A DNA stretch of 13,644 bases from PNAI01 sp964575715. Its GTDB lineage: Bacteria > Pseudomonadota > Alphaproteobacteria > Rhizobiales > Xanthobacteraceae. This document shows, one piece after another, positions 7,025 through 13,644 of this stretch; position 1 is the first letter of the stretch; each line of letters begins with the position of its first letter. The notes under the pieces were generated by a model. The model searched no databases. It worked only from the letters and a program-made list of their open reading frames with translations, and was not told the DNA's origin. The stretch is taken from the NCBI GenBank assembly GCA_964575715.1, contig CAZNSG010000249.1, forward strand, positions 1 through 13,644, read 5' to 3'. The position numbers and the translations under genes were made by a program.

Positions 7025-10000
7025 ATGTCCCGTCAAGACGCGAACGCGGCTTTCGCTCTGACCTCGTTTTTGTACGGCAGCAATGCCGGTTACATCGAGG
7101 ATTTGCACGCCCGTTTTGAGGCCGATCCCGCGTCGGTCGATGCCGAGTGGCGGGCGTTCTTCGAAACCATGAAGGATGATTCACGCGCCGTGGAGCGGCA
7201 CGCGCGCGGGCCTTCCTGGCGGCAGCCGAATTTGCCGCATGCCGACGGCGAGCTCATCGCGGCGCTCACCGGCGACTGGAGCGAGGTCGAAAAGACCATC
7301 GGCGGCAAGATCGCGGCCAAGGCGCAAGGCCGAGGCGTGGAGATTACGACTGCCGGCGTGCAGCAGGCCACCCGCGATTCGATCCATGCGCTAATGCTGA
7401 TCCGCGCCTATCGCATTCGCGGTCACTATCACGCCAATCTCGATCCGCTCGGGCTCGAGCCGCTCAAGGCTGACGAGGAACTCGATCCGCGCTGCTATGG
7501 CTTCACCGAGGCCGACTACGATCGGAAAATTTTTCTCGACAAAGTCCTCGGCCTCGAATTTTCGAGTCTGCGCGAGATCGTCGCCATTTTGCGGCGTACC
7601 TATTGCCACACGCTCGGCGTCGAGTTCATGCACATTTCCAATCCGGCGCAAAAGGGCTGGCTGCAGGAGCGCATCGAGGGCAAGGACAAGGAGATCGCGT
7701 TTACCCGCGAGGGCAAGCGCGCCATCCTCAACAAGCTGGTCGAGGCCGAAGGTTTCGAAAAATTCTGCGATCTGAAATTCACCGGCACCAAGCGTTTCGG
7801 TCTCGATGGCGCCGAGGCGATGATCCCGGCGCTGGAGCAGATCATCAAACGCGGCGGCGCGCTCGGCGTCAAAGAAATCGTCATCGGCATGGCGCACCGT
7901 GGCCGGATGAATGTGCTGGCACAGGTGATGGCCAAGCCGCACCGCGCCATCTTCCACGAATTCAAGGGCGGCTCATCGTCGCCCGACGAGATCGAAGGTT
8001 CCGGCGACGTGAAATATCACCTCGGCGCGTCCTCCGATCGCGAGTTCGATGGCAATCGCGTACATCTATCGCTCACCGCCAACCCCTCGCATCTGGAAAT
8101 CGTCAATCCGGTGGTACTCGGCAAGGTGCGCGCCAAGCAGGACCAGCACGGCGCAACCCGCGAAGACCGCACCATGGTGATGCCGCTGCTGATTTCCGGC
8201 GATGCCGCCTTCGCCGGCCAGGGTGTGATCGCCGAATGCTTCGGCCTCTCCGAGCTGCGCGGTCATCGCACCGGCGGTTCGCTGCATTTCATTGTCAACA
8301 ATCAGATCGGCTTTACCACCTATCCGCGTTATTCGCGCTCCTCGCCTTATCCCTCCGACGTTGCCAAGATGATCGAGGCGCCGATCTTCCACGCCAATGG
8401 CGACGACCCCGAGGCGGTGGTGTTCGCGGCCAAGGTCGCGACCGAGTTCCGGCAGAAATTCCAAAAGCCGGTGGTCATCGACATGTTCTGCTACCGGCGG
8501 TTTGGCCACAACGAAGGCGACGAGCCGGCGTTCACCCAGCCGCTCATGTACAAGAAGATCCGCTCGCACCCGACGACGCTGGAAATTTACTCCAAGAAAC
8601 TGGTGGGCGAGGGCGTCGTCACCGAAGGCGAAGTCGAGAAGATGCGGGCCGACTGGCGTGCGCGGCTCGATGCCGAGCAGGAAGCAAGCCAAGGCTACAA
8701 GCCCAACAGCGCCGATTGGCTCGACGGCCGTTGGGCGGGCATGAAAATCGCGCGCGAGGCCGACGATCCGCGCCGCGGCAACACCGGCGTTGCGGTCGAG
8801 ATGCTCAAGGAAATCGGCAGCAAGATTGCGGCGGTGCCGCAAGGATTGCACGTCCATCGCACCATCCAGCGCTTTCTCGATGCGCGCGCCAAGGCGATCG
8901 AATCCGGCATCGGCATCGATTGGTCCACGGCCGAGGCGCTCGCCTTATGTTCGCTGCTGCTCGAAGGCCACCCGGTGCGCCTCTCCGGCCAGGACAGCGA
9001 GCGCGGCACGTTCTCGCAGCGCCATTCCGTGCTGATCGATCAGGAAACCGAGAACCGCCACACGCCGTTCAACGGCGTGCGGTCAAACCAGGCGCGCTAC
9101 GAGGTCATCAATTCGATGCTCTCGGAAGAGGCCGTACTCGGCTTCGAATACGGCTATTCGCTCGCCGAGCCGAATGCACTGACGTTGTGGGAAGCGCAGT
9201 TCGGCGATTTTTCCAATGGCGCGCAAGTGTTATTCGACCAGTTCATCTCCTCAGGCGAGCGCAAGTGGCTGCGCATGTCCGGCTTGGTTTGTCTGCTGCC
9301 GCATGGCTATGAAGGGCAGGGGCCGGAACATTCCTCGGCTCGGTTAGAACGCTTCTTGCAGATGTGCGCCGAGGACAACATGCAGGTGGCCAACTGCTCG
9401 ACGCCGGCGAATTATTTCCACATTCTGCGCCGGCAATTGAAGCGCGAAATCCGCAAACCGCTCATCCTGATGACGCCGAAATCGCTTTTGCGCCACAAGC
9501 GCGCGACCTCCCGGCTCGATGAGATGGCCACCGGAACCTCGTTCCATCGCGTGCTGTGGGACGATGCGCAGCACCCCCACCCTATCCCTCCCCCGCATAG
9601 CCCGTCGAAGACGGGCGTGAACGCCCTTTCGCTGGGGGAGGGTAGGGAGGGTGTGATCAAGCTCGTGCCCGACGAAAAAATGCGCCGCGTGGTGTTGTGC
9701 TCCGGCAAGGTCTATTACGACCTCTACGAGGAGCGCGAGAAGCGCGGCATCAACGACATCTACCTGCTGCGCGTCGAGCAGCTCTATCCATTCCCCACCA
9801 AGACCGTGGCGCAGGAGCTGTTCCGCTTCGCCCAAGCCGAAATGTTGTGGTGCCAGGAAGAGCCGCGCAACATGGGGGCATGGCACTTCGTCGAGCGCTA
9901 TCTTGAATGGGCGCTCAATCAGATCGAGGCGAAGCATCGCCGGTCGCGCTGCTCGGCGCGGCCGTCCTCGGCCTCGACCGCGGTCGGACAATTATCGAAG

Positions 10001-10072
10001 CATCAGGCGCAGCTCAAGCATTTGCTCGATGACGCGCTCGGCGAAGGCGCGATGAGGCATCGTCATGACTGA
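7025..10072 (+). CDS. sucA: 2-oxoglutarate dehydrogenase E1 component, with an in-frame palindromic insert
   Basis: SucA is the thiamine-diphosphate-dependent E1 subunit that decarboxylates 2-oxoglutarate and passes the succinyl group to SucB. ATG 7025 gives 1015 residues and the conserved start MSRQDANAAFALTSFLYGSNAGYIEDL. GAGGA at 7013-7017 is well placed; the open frame back to TTG 6920 has no family-like sequence. Visible parts include the N-terminal E1o segment, IRAYRIRGHYHANLDPL (126-142), GMAHRGRMNVL (288-298), the ThDP motif GDAAFAGQG...NNQIGF (392-430), RRFGHNEGDEP (491-501) and the C-terminal transketolase-like region. Residues 850-877 (HPHPIPPPH to GEGREGV) are encoded by a palindromic repeat at 9572-9655 and replace the short linker normally found between WDDA and IKLV. 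Catalytic motifs are intact, so the protein is probably functional. The stop overlaps sucB by 8 bases. Confidence 0.97.
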   Translation: MSRQDANAAFALTSFLYGSNAGYIEDLHARFEADPASVDAEWRAFFETMKDDSRAVERHARGPSWRQPNLPHADGELIAALTGDWSEVEKTIGGKIAAKAQGRGVEITTAGVQQATRDSIHALMLIRAYRIRGHYHANLDPLGLEPLKADEELDPRCYGFTEADYDRKIFLDKVLGLEFSSLREIVAILRRTYCHTLGVEFMHISNPAQKGWLQERIEGKDKEIAFTREGKRAILNKLVEAEGFEKFCDLKFTGTKRFGLDGAEAMIPALEQIIKRGGALGVKEIVIGMAHRGRMNVLAQVMAKPHRAIFHEFKGGSSSPDEIEGSGDVKYHLGASSDREFDGNRVHLSLTANPSHLEIVNPVVLGKVRAKQDQHGATREDRTMVMPLLISGDAAFAGQGVIAECFGLSELRGHRTGGSLHFIVNNQIGFTTYPRYSRSSPYPSDVAKMIEAPIFHANGDDPEAVVFAAKVATEFRQKFQKPVVIDMFCYRRFGHNEGDEPAFTQPLMYKKIRSHPTTLEIYSKKLVGEGVVTEGEVEKMRADWRARLDAEQEASQGYKPNSADWLDGRWAGMKIAREADDPRRGNTGVAVEMLKEIGSKIAAVPQGLHVHRTIQRFLDARAKAIESGIGIDWSTAEALALCSLLLEGHPVRLSGQDSERGTFSQRHSVLIDQETENRHTPFNGVRSNQARYEVINSMLSEEAVLGFEYGYSLAEPNALTLWEAQFGDFSNGAQVLFDQFISSGERKWLRMSGLVCLLPHGYEGQGPEHSSARLERFLQMCAEDNMQVANCSTPANYFHILRRQLKREIRKPLILMTPKSLLRHKRATSRLDEMATGTSFHRVLWDDAQHPHPIPPPHSPSKTGVNALSLGEGREGVIKLVPDEKMRRVVLCSGKVYYDLYEEREKRGINDIYLLRVEQLYPFPTKTVAQELFRFAQAEMLWCQEEPRNMGAWHFVERYLEWALNQIEAKHRRSRCSARPSSASTAVGQLSKHQAQLKHLLDDALGEGAMRHRHD
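9572..9655. repeat. palindromic element inside the sucA coding sequence
   Basis: The 84 bases (28 codons) form a large nested palindrome. The outer arms at 9572-9596 and 9631-9655 are near-complementary with a few mismatches and a one-base bulge (CCCTCCCCCGC against GCTGGGGGAGGG). Inside, GCCCGTC-GAA-GACGGGC spans 9600-9616 and GGGCGT-GA-ACGCCC spans 9613-9626; these overlap and are alternative hairpins. The C/T-rich ends resemble those of intergenic repeats in related genomes. The length is a multiple of three and the reading frame has no stop, so it is translated as part of SucA. Confidence 0.8.
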
Positions 10073-11303
10073 CATCCGTGTTCCCACGCTTGGCGAGTCG
10101 GTCACCGAGGCCACCATCGGCCGCTGGTTCAAGCAGCCGGGCGATGCCGTGGCGGTGGACGAGCCGCTGGTCGAGCTTGAGACCGACAAGGTGACGATCG
10201 AGGTGCCGGCGCCAGCCGCCGGCGTTTTATCCGATGTGGTCGCCAAGGATGGCGAAACCGTTGCGGTCGGCGCGCTGCTCGGTCAGATCACGGAAGGCGC
10301 CGGCGCGGCAAAATCCGCTCCCACTGCGAAGCCCGCTCCACCGCCTGCTCCGAAACCAGCGGCGACACCTATTCCTGCGCCACCGGCGGGTGCCAAGCCG
10401 GACGTTCCGCTCGCACCCTCGGTGCGCAGGCTTGCCGCCGAGAGCGGGATGGAGGCCGCAACCGTGCCCGGCTCAGGCAAGGACGGGCGCATCACCAAGG
10501 GCGACATGCTGGCCGCGATCGAGCGCGCCGCGGCCGCGCCCATGCCGGTCGCGCAGACCGCGGCCGCCATCCAGGTGCGCGCACCAGCGGGGCCGGACGA
10601 CGCCGCGCGTGAAGAGCGGGTGAAGATGACGCGTCTGCGCCAGACCATCGCGCGGCGGCTCAAGGATGCGCAAAACACCGCCGCCATGCTCACGACTTTC
10701 AACGAGGTCGACATGAGCGCCGTGATGGCGCTGCGCAATCAATACAAGGATCTGTTCGAGAAGAAGCACGGCGTGAAGCTGGGCTTCATGGGTTTGTTCG
10801 TGCGCGCCTGCGTACAGGCGCTCAAGGATATTCCCGCGGTGAACGCCGAAATCGACGGCAGCGATATCGTGTACAAGAATTACTACCACATCGGCGTGGC
10901 GGTCGGCACCGAGAAGGGCCTGGTGGTGCCGGTGGTGCGCGATGCCGACCGGCATTCACTCGCCGCCGTTGAGAAGATGATCGCCGACTTCGGCCGGCGC
11001 GCGCGCGACGGCGCGCTCAAGCTCGAGGAGATGCAGGGCGGCACCTTCACCATCAGTAACGGCGGCGTCTATGGCTCGCTCATGTCGACGCCCATCCGCA
11101 ACGCGCCGCAGTCCGGCATCTTGGGGATGCACAAGATTCAAGAGCGGCCGGTGGTGGTGGCGGGCAAGATCGAGGCGCGGCCAATGATGTATCTGGCGCT
11201 GTCCTACGACCACCGCATCGTGGACGGCCGCGAGGCGGTGACCTTCCTGGTGCGGGTGAAGGAATGCCTGGAAGACCCGGCAAGGTTGGTGTTGGATTTA
11301 TAA
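10065..11303 (+). CDS. sucB: Dihydrolipoyllysine-residue succinyltransferase (E2 of 2-oxoglutarate dehydrogenase)
   Basis: SucB forms the core of the 2-oxoglutarate dehydrogenase complex and transfers the succinyl group from lipoyl-lysine to CoA. The 412 residues show the standard order. A lipoyl domain (1-77) carries the modified lysine K42 in ELETDKVTIEVPAP. An Ala/Pro/Lys-rich flexible linker (about 80-115) follows. Then comes a peripheral subunit-binding domain (116-153; APSVRRLAAESGME to RITKGDMLAAIE). The catalytic domain (about 185-412) has the active-site H383 and D387 (SYDHRIVDGREAV). MTDIRVPTLGESVTEATIG at ATG 10065 is the family N terminus. The gene overlaps the sucA stop by 8 bases, so translation is coupled. 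lpd would normally follow at once, but here a repeat and a two-gene cassette intervene. Confidence 0.97.
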   Translation: MTDIRVPTLGESVTEATIGRWFKQPGDAVAVDEPLVELETDKVTIEVPAPAAGVLSDVVAKDGETVAVGALLGQITEGAGAAKSAPTAKPAPPPAPKPAATPIPAPPAGAKPDVPLAPSVRRLAAESGMEAATVPGSGKDGRITKGDMLAAIERAAAAPMPVAQTAAAIQVRAPAGPDDAAREERVKMTRLRQTIARRLKDAQNTAAMLTTFNEVDMSAVMALRNQYKDLFEKKHGVKLGFMGLFVRACVQALKDIPAVNAEIDGSDIVYKNYYHIGVAVGTEKGLVVPVVRDADRHSLAAVEKMIADFGRRARDGALKLEEMQGGTFTISNGGVYGSLMSTPIRNAPQSGILGMHKIQERPVVVAGKIEARPMMYLALSYDHRIVDGREAVTFLVRVKECLEDPARLVLDL

Positions 11304-11316
11304 TTGATCCTCTCCA

Positions 11317-11399
11317 CGTCATGCCCGGCCTTGTGCCGGGCATCTACGTCTTGGCTGCACAGGAAGGCGTGGATGGCCGGGACAAGCCCGGCCATGACG
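11317..11399. repeat. 83-base palindromic repeat downstream of sucB
   Basis: The outer arms are CGTCATG at 11317-11323 and CATGACG at 11393-11399. They extend to about 18 bases each (ending CCTTGT and starting ACAAGCCC) with two mismatches. Inside, GCCCGGC-GCCGGGC forms a sub-hairpin at 11323-11341, and CATCTACGTCTT can pair with AAGGCGTGGATG. This pattern is a widespread intergenic repeat in Bradyrhizobium-like genomes. It begins 13 bases after the sucB stop and has no U-run, so it is not a clear terminator. Confidence 0.78.
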
Positions 11400-11422
11400 A
11401 TTGAGAGTATGGAGTTGTTGTT

Positions 11423-11503
11423 ATGTCTTACGACCTCATCGGCACCGGTCCGGGCGGCTATATCTGCGCCATTCGCGCGGCTGATTTCATGATTCGGACG
11501 TGA
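11423..11503 (+). pseudogene. truncated 5' copy of lpd (26 codons)
   Basis: From ATG 11423 the frame reads MSYDLIGTGPGGYICAIRAA and then leaves the family sequence (DFMIRT, stop at 11501-11503). It matches the start of intact lpd (MPHDLIVIGTGPGGYVCAIRAA at 12059) with about five base differences and one 6-base loss: CTCATCGTCATC has become CTCATC. It keeps a GGAG (11411-11414) 8 bases before the ATG and follows sucB, where lpd is expected. It therefore probably marks the original lpd start, cut at codon ~22 by the cassette that follows. The FAD-binding loop is damaged, so it has no enzymatic role, but it may be translated as a leader ending one base before the DUF4160 start. Confidence 0.85.
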
Positions 11504-11504
11504 G

Positions 11505-11756
11505 ATGCCGACGCTCGCAATCATCGACGGCGCACGGCTAATGATGTATGCGAATGACCATCCGCCGATACACTTTCATGTTCTTCTTGCGGAGCATCGG
11601 GCTGTGATTGACGTTGAGACGCTTACGCTTGTCAGAGGCCGATTGCCGAAGGCCAAACTCAGGGCCATTGTCAAATGGGCAGCGCCCCGACGTGGCAAAC
11701 TCCTGGAGGCCTGGAACATGACGCAGGCGCATTTATTTCCAGGAGTCATCCGATGA
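11505..11756 (+). CDS. DUF4160 family protein
   Basis: This small basic protein (83 residues) matches DUF4160. It has MPTLAIIDGARLMMYANDH at the start, the signature D18-H19-P-P-I-H23-F-H25-V, then a V-I-D-V-E strand, GRLPKAKLRAIVKWA (45-59) and a closing LLEAWN segment. The family function is not established. Its genes commonly pair with DUF2442 genes as here, and both are often listed as putative toxin-antitoxin or other mobile accessory modules. ATG 11505 begins one base after the truncated lpd leader stop and lacks a good ribosome site of its own, suggesting coupled translation. It overlaps the DUF2442 start by four bases (ATGA). Codon use looks less GC-rich than in the neighbouring suc genes, which fits transfer. 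Confidence 0.8.
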   Translation: MPTLAIIDGARLMMYANDHPPIHFHVLLAEHRAVIDVETLTLVRGRLPKAKLRAIVKWAAPRRGKLLEAWNMTQAHLFPGVIR

Positions 11757-12043
11757 AGAAGCTCCCGAGAATTGTCACCGCCGAGCCTGTTATTCATGGC
11801 GTGTTGAAACTCGTTTTCACGGACGGGTATGAGGGAGTTGTCGATTTGCGGCCTATCATCGCAAGAGGTCGCGTCTTTGCTTGGCTTCAGAAGACAAAGA
11901 ATTTTCAAAAGGTCCGGCTCGAAGAATACGGGCATCATGTTTTCTGGATTAACGACAAGGGCCAAGAGATCGACTTGGGCGCGGACTCGCTGAGACGCGA
12001 TGCCGAGAAGCAAGCAGAGCTTCACAAGCTGATCGCAAGCTAA
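11753..12043 (+). CDS. DUF2442 family protein
   Basis: The 96-residue product fits DUF2442. VTAEPVIHGVLKLVFTDGYEGVVDLRPII has the strand pattern with F-x-D-G and V-D-L. It is followed by GRVFAWLQKTKNFQKVRLEE, then HHVFWINDKGQEIDLGADSLRRDA (the W-x-N-x-x-x-x-I-D-L-x-x-D-x-L motif). ATG 11753 is chosen over an earlier in-frame start at 11675 because it gives the family N terminus, has AGGAG (11741-11745) 7 bases upstream, and overlaps the DUF4160 stop as ATGA. In paired modules the DUF2442 protein is usually assumed to be the partner or antidote, but this is unproven. Visible use of AGA, ATT and AAA/AAG codons and a lower GC content than lpd point to a foreign origin. Confidence 0.8.
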   Translation: MKKLPRIVTAEPVIHGVLKLVFTDGYEGVVDLRPIIARGRVFAWLQKTKNFQKVRLEEYGHHVFWINDKGQEIDLGADSLRRDAEKQAELHKLIAS

Positions 12044-12058
12044 TCGGGTCGGAGTACT

Positions 12059-13456
12059 ATGCCCCACGACCTCATCGTCATCGGCACCGGCCCGGGCGGC
12101 TATGTCTGCGCCATTCGCGCGGCGCAGCTCGGCCAGAAAGTCGCGGTGGTGGAGAAGCGTGCCACTCACGGCGGCACCTGTCTCAATATCGGCTGCATAG
12201 CTTCGAAGGCGCTGCTGCATGCCTCCGAACGGTTCGAGGAAGCGGGTCACACGTTTTCCAAGATGGGTATCGGCGTCGGCATACCAAAACTCGACCTCGC
12301 CGCCATGATGAAATTCAAGGACGAAGGCGTCGAGGGCAACGTCAAGGGCGTCGAATACCTGCTCAAGAAAAACAAGATCGATGCGTTGCACGGCATCGGC
12401 CGCATCGCCGCGCCAGGCAGGGTCGAGGTCATGGCCAATGGAAAAGCCCAGACGTATGAGACCAAGAACATCGTCATCGCCACCGGCTCGGACGTGGCGC
12501 GGCTCAAGGGCGTCGAAATCGATGAGCGGTGCATTGTCTCGTCCGACCGCGCCATCGCGCTCGACCGCGTGCCTTCGCGCCTGCTGGTGATTGGCGCCGG
12601 CGTGATCGGTGTTGAGCTTGGTTCGGTCTGGCGGCGGCTTGGCGCGCAGGTGACAATGGTCGAGTTCCTCGATCGCATTCTGCCGGGCTTGGACAACGAA
12701 GTGTGCCGGCAATGCCAGCGCATCTTCGAGAAACAGGGCATCAAGTTCCGGCTCTCCTGCAAGGTCACGGCGGTCGATATCTCCGGCAATGTCTTGAAAG
12801 TGAAAATCGAACCGGCGGCCGGCGGCGCGGCCGAGATCATCGAGGCCGATGTGGTGCTGGTCGCCATCGGCCGCGTGCCCTACACCGCAGGCCTCGGGCT
12901 CGATGCGATCGGCGTCAAGCAGGACAACCGCGGCCGCCTCATGGTGGACAAGCATTTTGCCACCAGCGTGCCCGGCATCTATGCCATCGGCGATGTAATT
13001 GCGGGGCCCATGCTCGCGCACAAGGCCGAGGACGAAGGCATGGCGGTGGCGGAAATTCTCGCGGGTCTCGCCGGCCACGTGAATTACGATGTCATTCCCA
13101 ATGTGGTCTATACTTTTCCGGAGATCGCGTCGGTAGGCAAGAGCGAGGAGGAGCTAAAAGACGCCGGCATCGCCTTTGCCGCCGGCAAGTTCCCGTTCAC
13201 CGCCAACGGCCGCGCCAAGGTCAATCTCGCTACCGAAGGATTTGTCAAAATCCTCGCAGACGCCAAGACCGACCGCGTACTGGGTGTGCATATCGTGGGC
13301 GCCGATGCCGGCAACATGATCGCGCAAGCCGCCATCGCCATGGAGTTCGGCGCGTCGTCCGAGGACATCGCGCGCACCTGCCACGCCCACCCGACGCTGC
13401 CCGAAGCCGTCAAGGAGGCGGCGCTCGCCGTCGCCAAGCGCGCGATTCATATTTAG
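12059..13456 (+). CDS. lpdA: Dihydrolipoyl dehydrogenase (E3)
   Basis: Lpd reoxidises the dihydrolipoyl groups of SucB with FAD and NAD+ and completes the 2-oxoglutarate dehydrogenase complex; it may also serve other complexes. The 465 residues are full length. The FAD loop is GTGPGGY (9-15). The redox disulfide is C41-C46 in GGTCLNIGCIASKALL. The NAD-binding loop is VIGAGVIGVELGSVW (near 182-196). The second FAD motif is GIYAIGDVIAGPMLAHKAEDEG, and the catalytic dyad is H444-E449 (HAHPTLPEA). ATG 12059 has GGAG at 12051-12054 and lies 15 bases after the DUF2442 stop. The N terminus MPHDL differs from the MSYDL of the truncated copy upstream. It probably depends on read-through from sucAB and the cassette, as no clear promoter precedes it. 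Confidence 0.97.
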   Translation: MPHDLIVIGTGPGGYVCAIRAAQLGQKVAVVEKRATHGGTCLNIGCIASKALLHASERFEEAGHTFSKMGIGVGIPKLDLAAMMKFKDEGVEGNVKGVEYLLKKNKIDALHGIGRIAAPGRVEVMANGKAQTYETKNIVIATGSDVARLKGVEIDERCIVSSDRAIALDRVPSRLLVIGAGVIGVELGSVWRRLGAQVTMVEFLDRILPGLDNEVCRQCQRIFEKQGIKFRLSCKVTAVDISGNVLKVKIEPAAGGAAEIIEADVVLVAIGRVPYTAGLGLDAIGVKQDNRGRLMVDKHFATSVPGIYAIGDVIAGPMLAHKAEDEGMAVAEILAGLAGHVNYDVIPNVVYTFPEIASVGKSEEELKDAGIAFAAGKFPFTANGRAKVNLATEGFVKILADAKTDRVLGVHIVGADAGNMIAQAAIAMEFGASSEDIARTCHAHPTLPEAVKEAALAVAKRAIHI

Positions 13457-13503
13457 AGTCTGATCCATTGAGAGTGAATCGGTTGCCGCGTCGGCAGCGC
13501 GCT

Positions 13504-13529
13504 CCCTCTCCCCGCTTGCGGGGAGAGGG
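13504..13529. repeat. 12-bp perfect palindrome downstream of lpd
   Basis: CCCTCTCCCCGC (13504-13515), TT, and its exact complement (13518-13529) are followed by a GGGTGAGGGG-type tail to about 13542. This is a very common alphaproteobacterial intergenic repeat unit and lies 47 bases after the lpd stop. There is no U-run, so its role as a terminator is unclear. Confidence 0.75.
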
Positions 13530-13574
13530 TCGGGGTGAGGGGGCGTTTCGACGTGCGGATATCTGCGAAGATGG

Positions 13575-13644
13575 CCCCCCCCCCCCCCCCCCCCCCGGGC
13601 GGCCCCTCCCCCCCCGCCCGGGGGGGGGGGGAGAGGGTGGAGGG
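13575..13644. other. C/G homopolymer tract at the window end, probable assembly artefact
   Basis: There is a run of 22 C (13575-13596), then C8 (13608-13615), then G12 (13620-13631), and a GAGAGGG-type tail. Such tracts are rare in real bacterial DNA and common at low-quality contig ends. The tail resembles the CCCTCTCCCC/GGGGAGAGGG repeat family, so a collapsed or misread palindrome is likely. No gene can be read here. Confidence 0.7.

Noticed and set aside
7603..9312. 569-codon second frame within sucA
   Set aside because: It is a shifted frame of a strongly conserved gene, with Arg/Gln/Gly-rich low-information sequence.
9940..9980. Compensated frameshift near the SucA C terminus (RRSRCSARPSS)
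   Set aside because: The residues differ from the usual RPRYAGRP-like stretch, but codon-by-codon point changes explain this, and the family sequence resumes in the same frame at STAVGQLSKHQAQLK.
11317..11399. Insertion sequence end or attachment site for the DUF4160-DUF2442 cassette
   Set aside because: It is a self-contained palindrome of a widespread intergenic type. No matching partner lies at the other cassette edge (12044-12058), and no transposase or integrase gene is present.
11576..13078. 500-codon minus-strand open frame opposite the cassette and lpd
   Set aside because: It runs across unrelated genes (DUF4160, DUF2442 and lpd), is Asp/His/Arg-rich in the way antisense GC-rich frames are, and covers clearly coding plus-strand DNA.
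13575..13631. G-quadruplex or i-motif regulatory element
   Set aside because: Runs of pure C and G at a contig edge are better explained by poor base calling or a collapsed repeat.

Overview
The window (13.6 kb, GC-rich) looks like a chromosomal contig from an alphaproteobacterium of the order Hyphomicrobiales, near the Bradyrhizobium/Xanthobacteraceae group. The evidence is the gene order zapE-mdh-sucC-sucD-sucA-sucB-lpd, the protein sequences, and short GC-rich palindromic repeats of the kind scattered through those genomes. The last ~70 bases collapse into C and G homopolymers, so the right edge is probably a poor-quality contig end.

Layout. A short GNAT-type gene (137-562, minus strand) diverges from the rest. 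Everything else is on the plus strand. zapE (793-1965) encodes an AFG1-like ATPase. It is followed by mdh (2085-3053), sucC (3187-4356), sucD (4440-5324), sucA (7025-10072), sucB (10065-11303) and lpd (12059-13456). Together these enzymes run 2-oxoglutarate to succinyl-CoA (SucA, SucB and Lpd form the 2-oxoglutarate dehydrogenase complex), succinyl-CoA to succinate (SucCD) and malate to oxaloacetate (Mdh).

This metabolic block is interrupted twice by small two-gene cassettes in the same orientation. Between sucD and sucA lie a methyltransferase gene broken by one in-frame TGA (5380-6036) and a complete vapBC toxin-antitoxin module (6246-6877) with its own palindromic operator. The vapBC module lies between two imperfect copies of a ~42-bp sequence from the sucA upstream region. 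Between sucB and lpd lies an overlapping DUF4160-DUF2442 pair (11505-12043). It is preceded by a truncated 26-codon copy of the lpd start, while the intact lpd follows it. Both cassettes are therefore bracketed by a duplicated piece of the 5' end of the downstream gene.

Palindromic repeats sit at the mdh/sucC, sucC/sucD and sucB/lpd junctions and after lpd. One lies inside the sucA reading frame, where it adds about 28 in-frame residues to the protein, in the manner of the Rickettsia palindromic elements. The most unusual points are this expressed palindrome in sucA, the lpd 5' duplication around DUF4160-DUF2442, and the parallel structure of the two cassettes.
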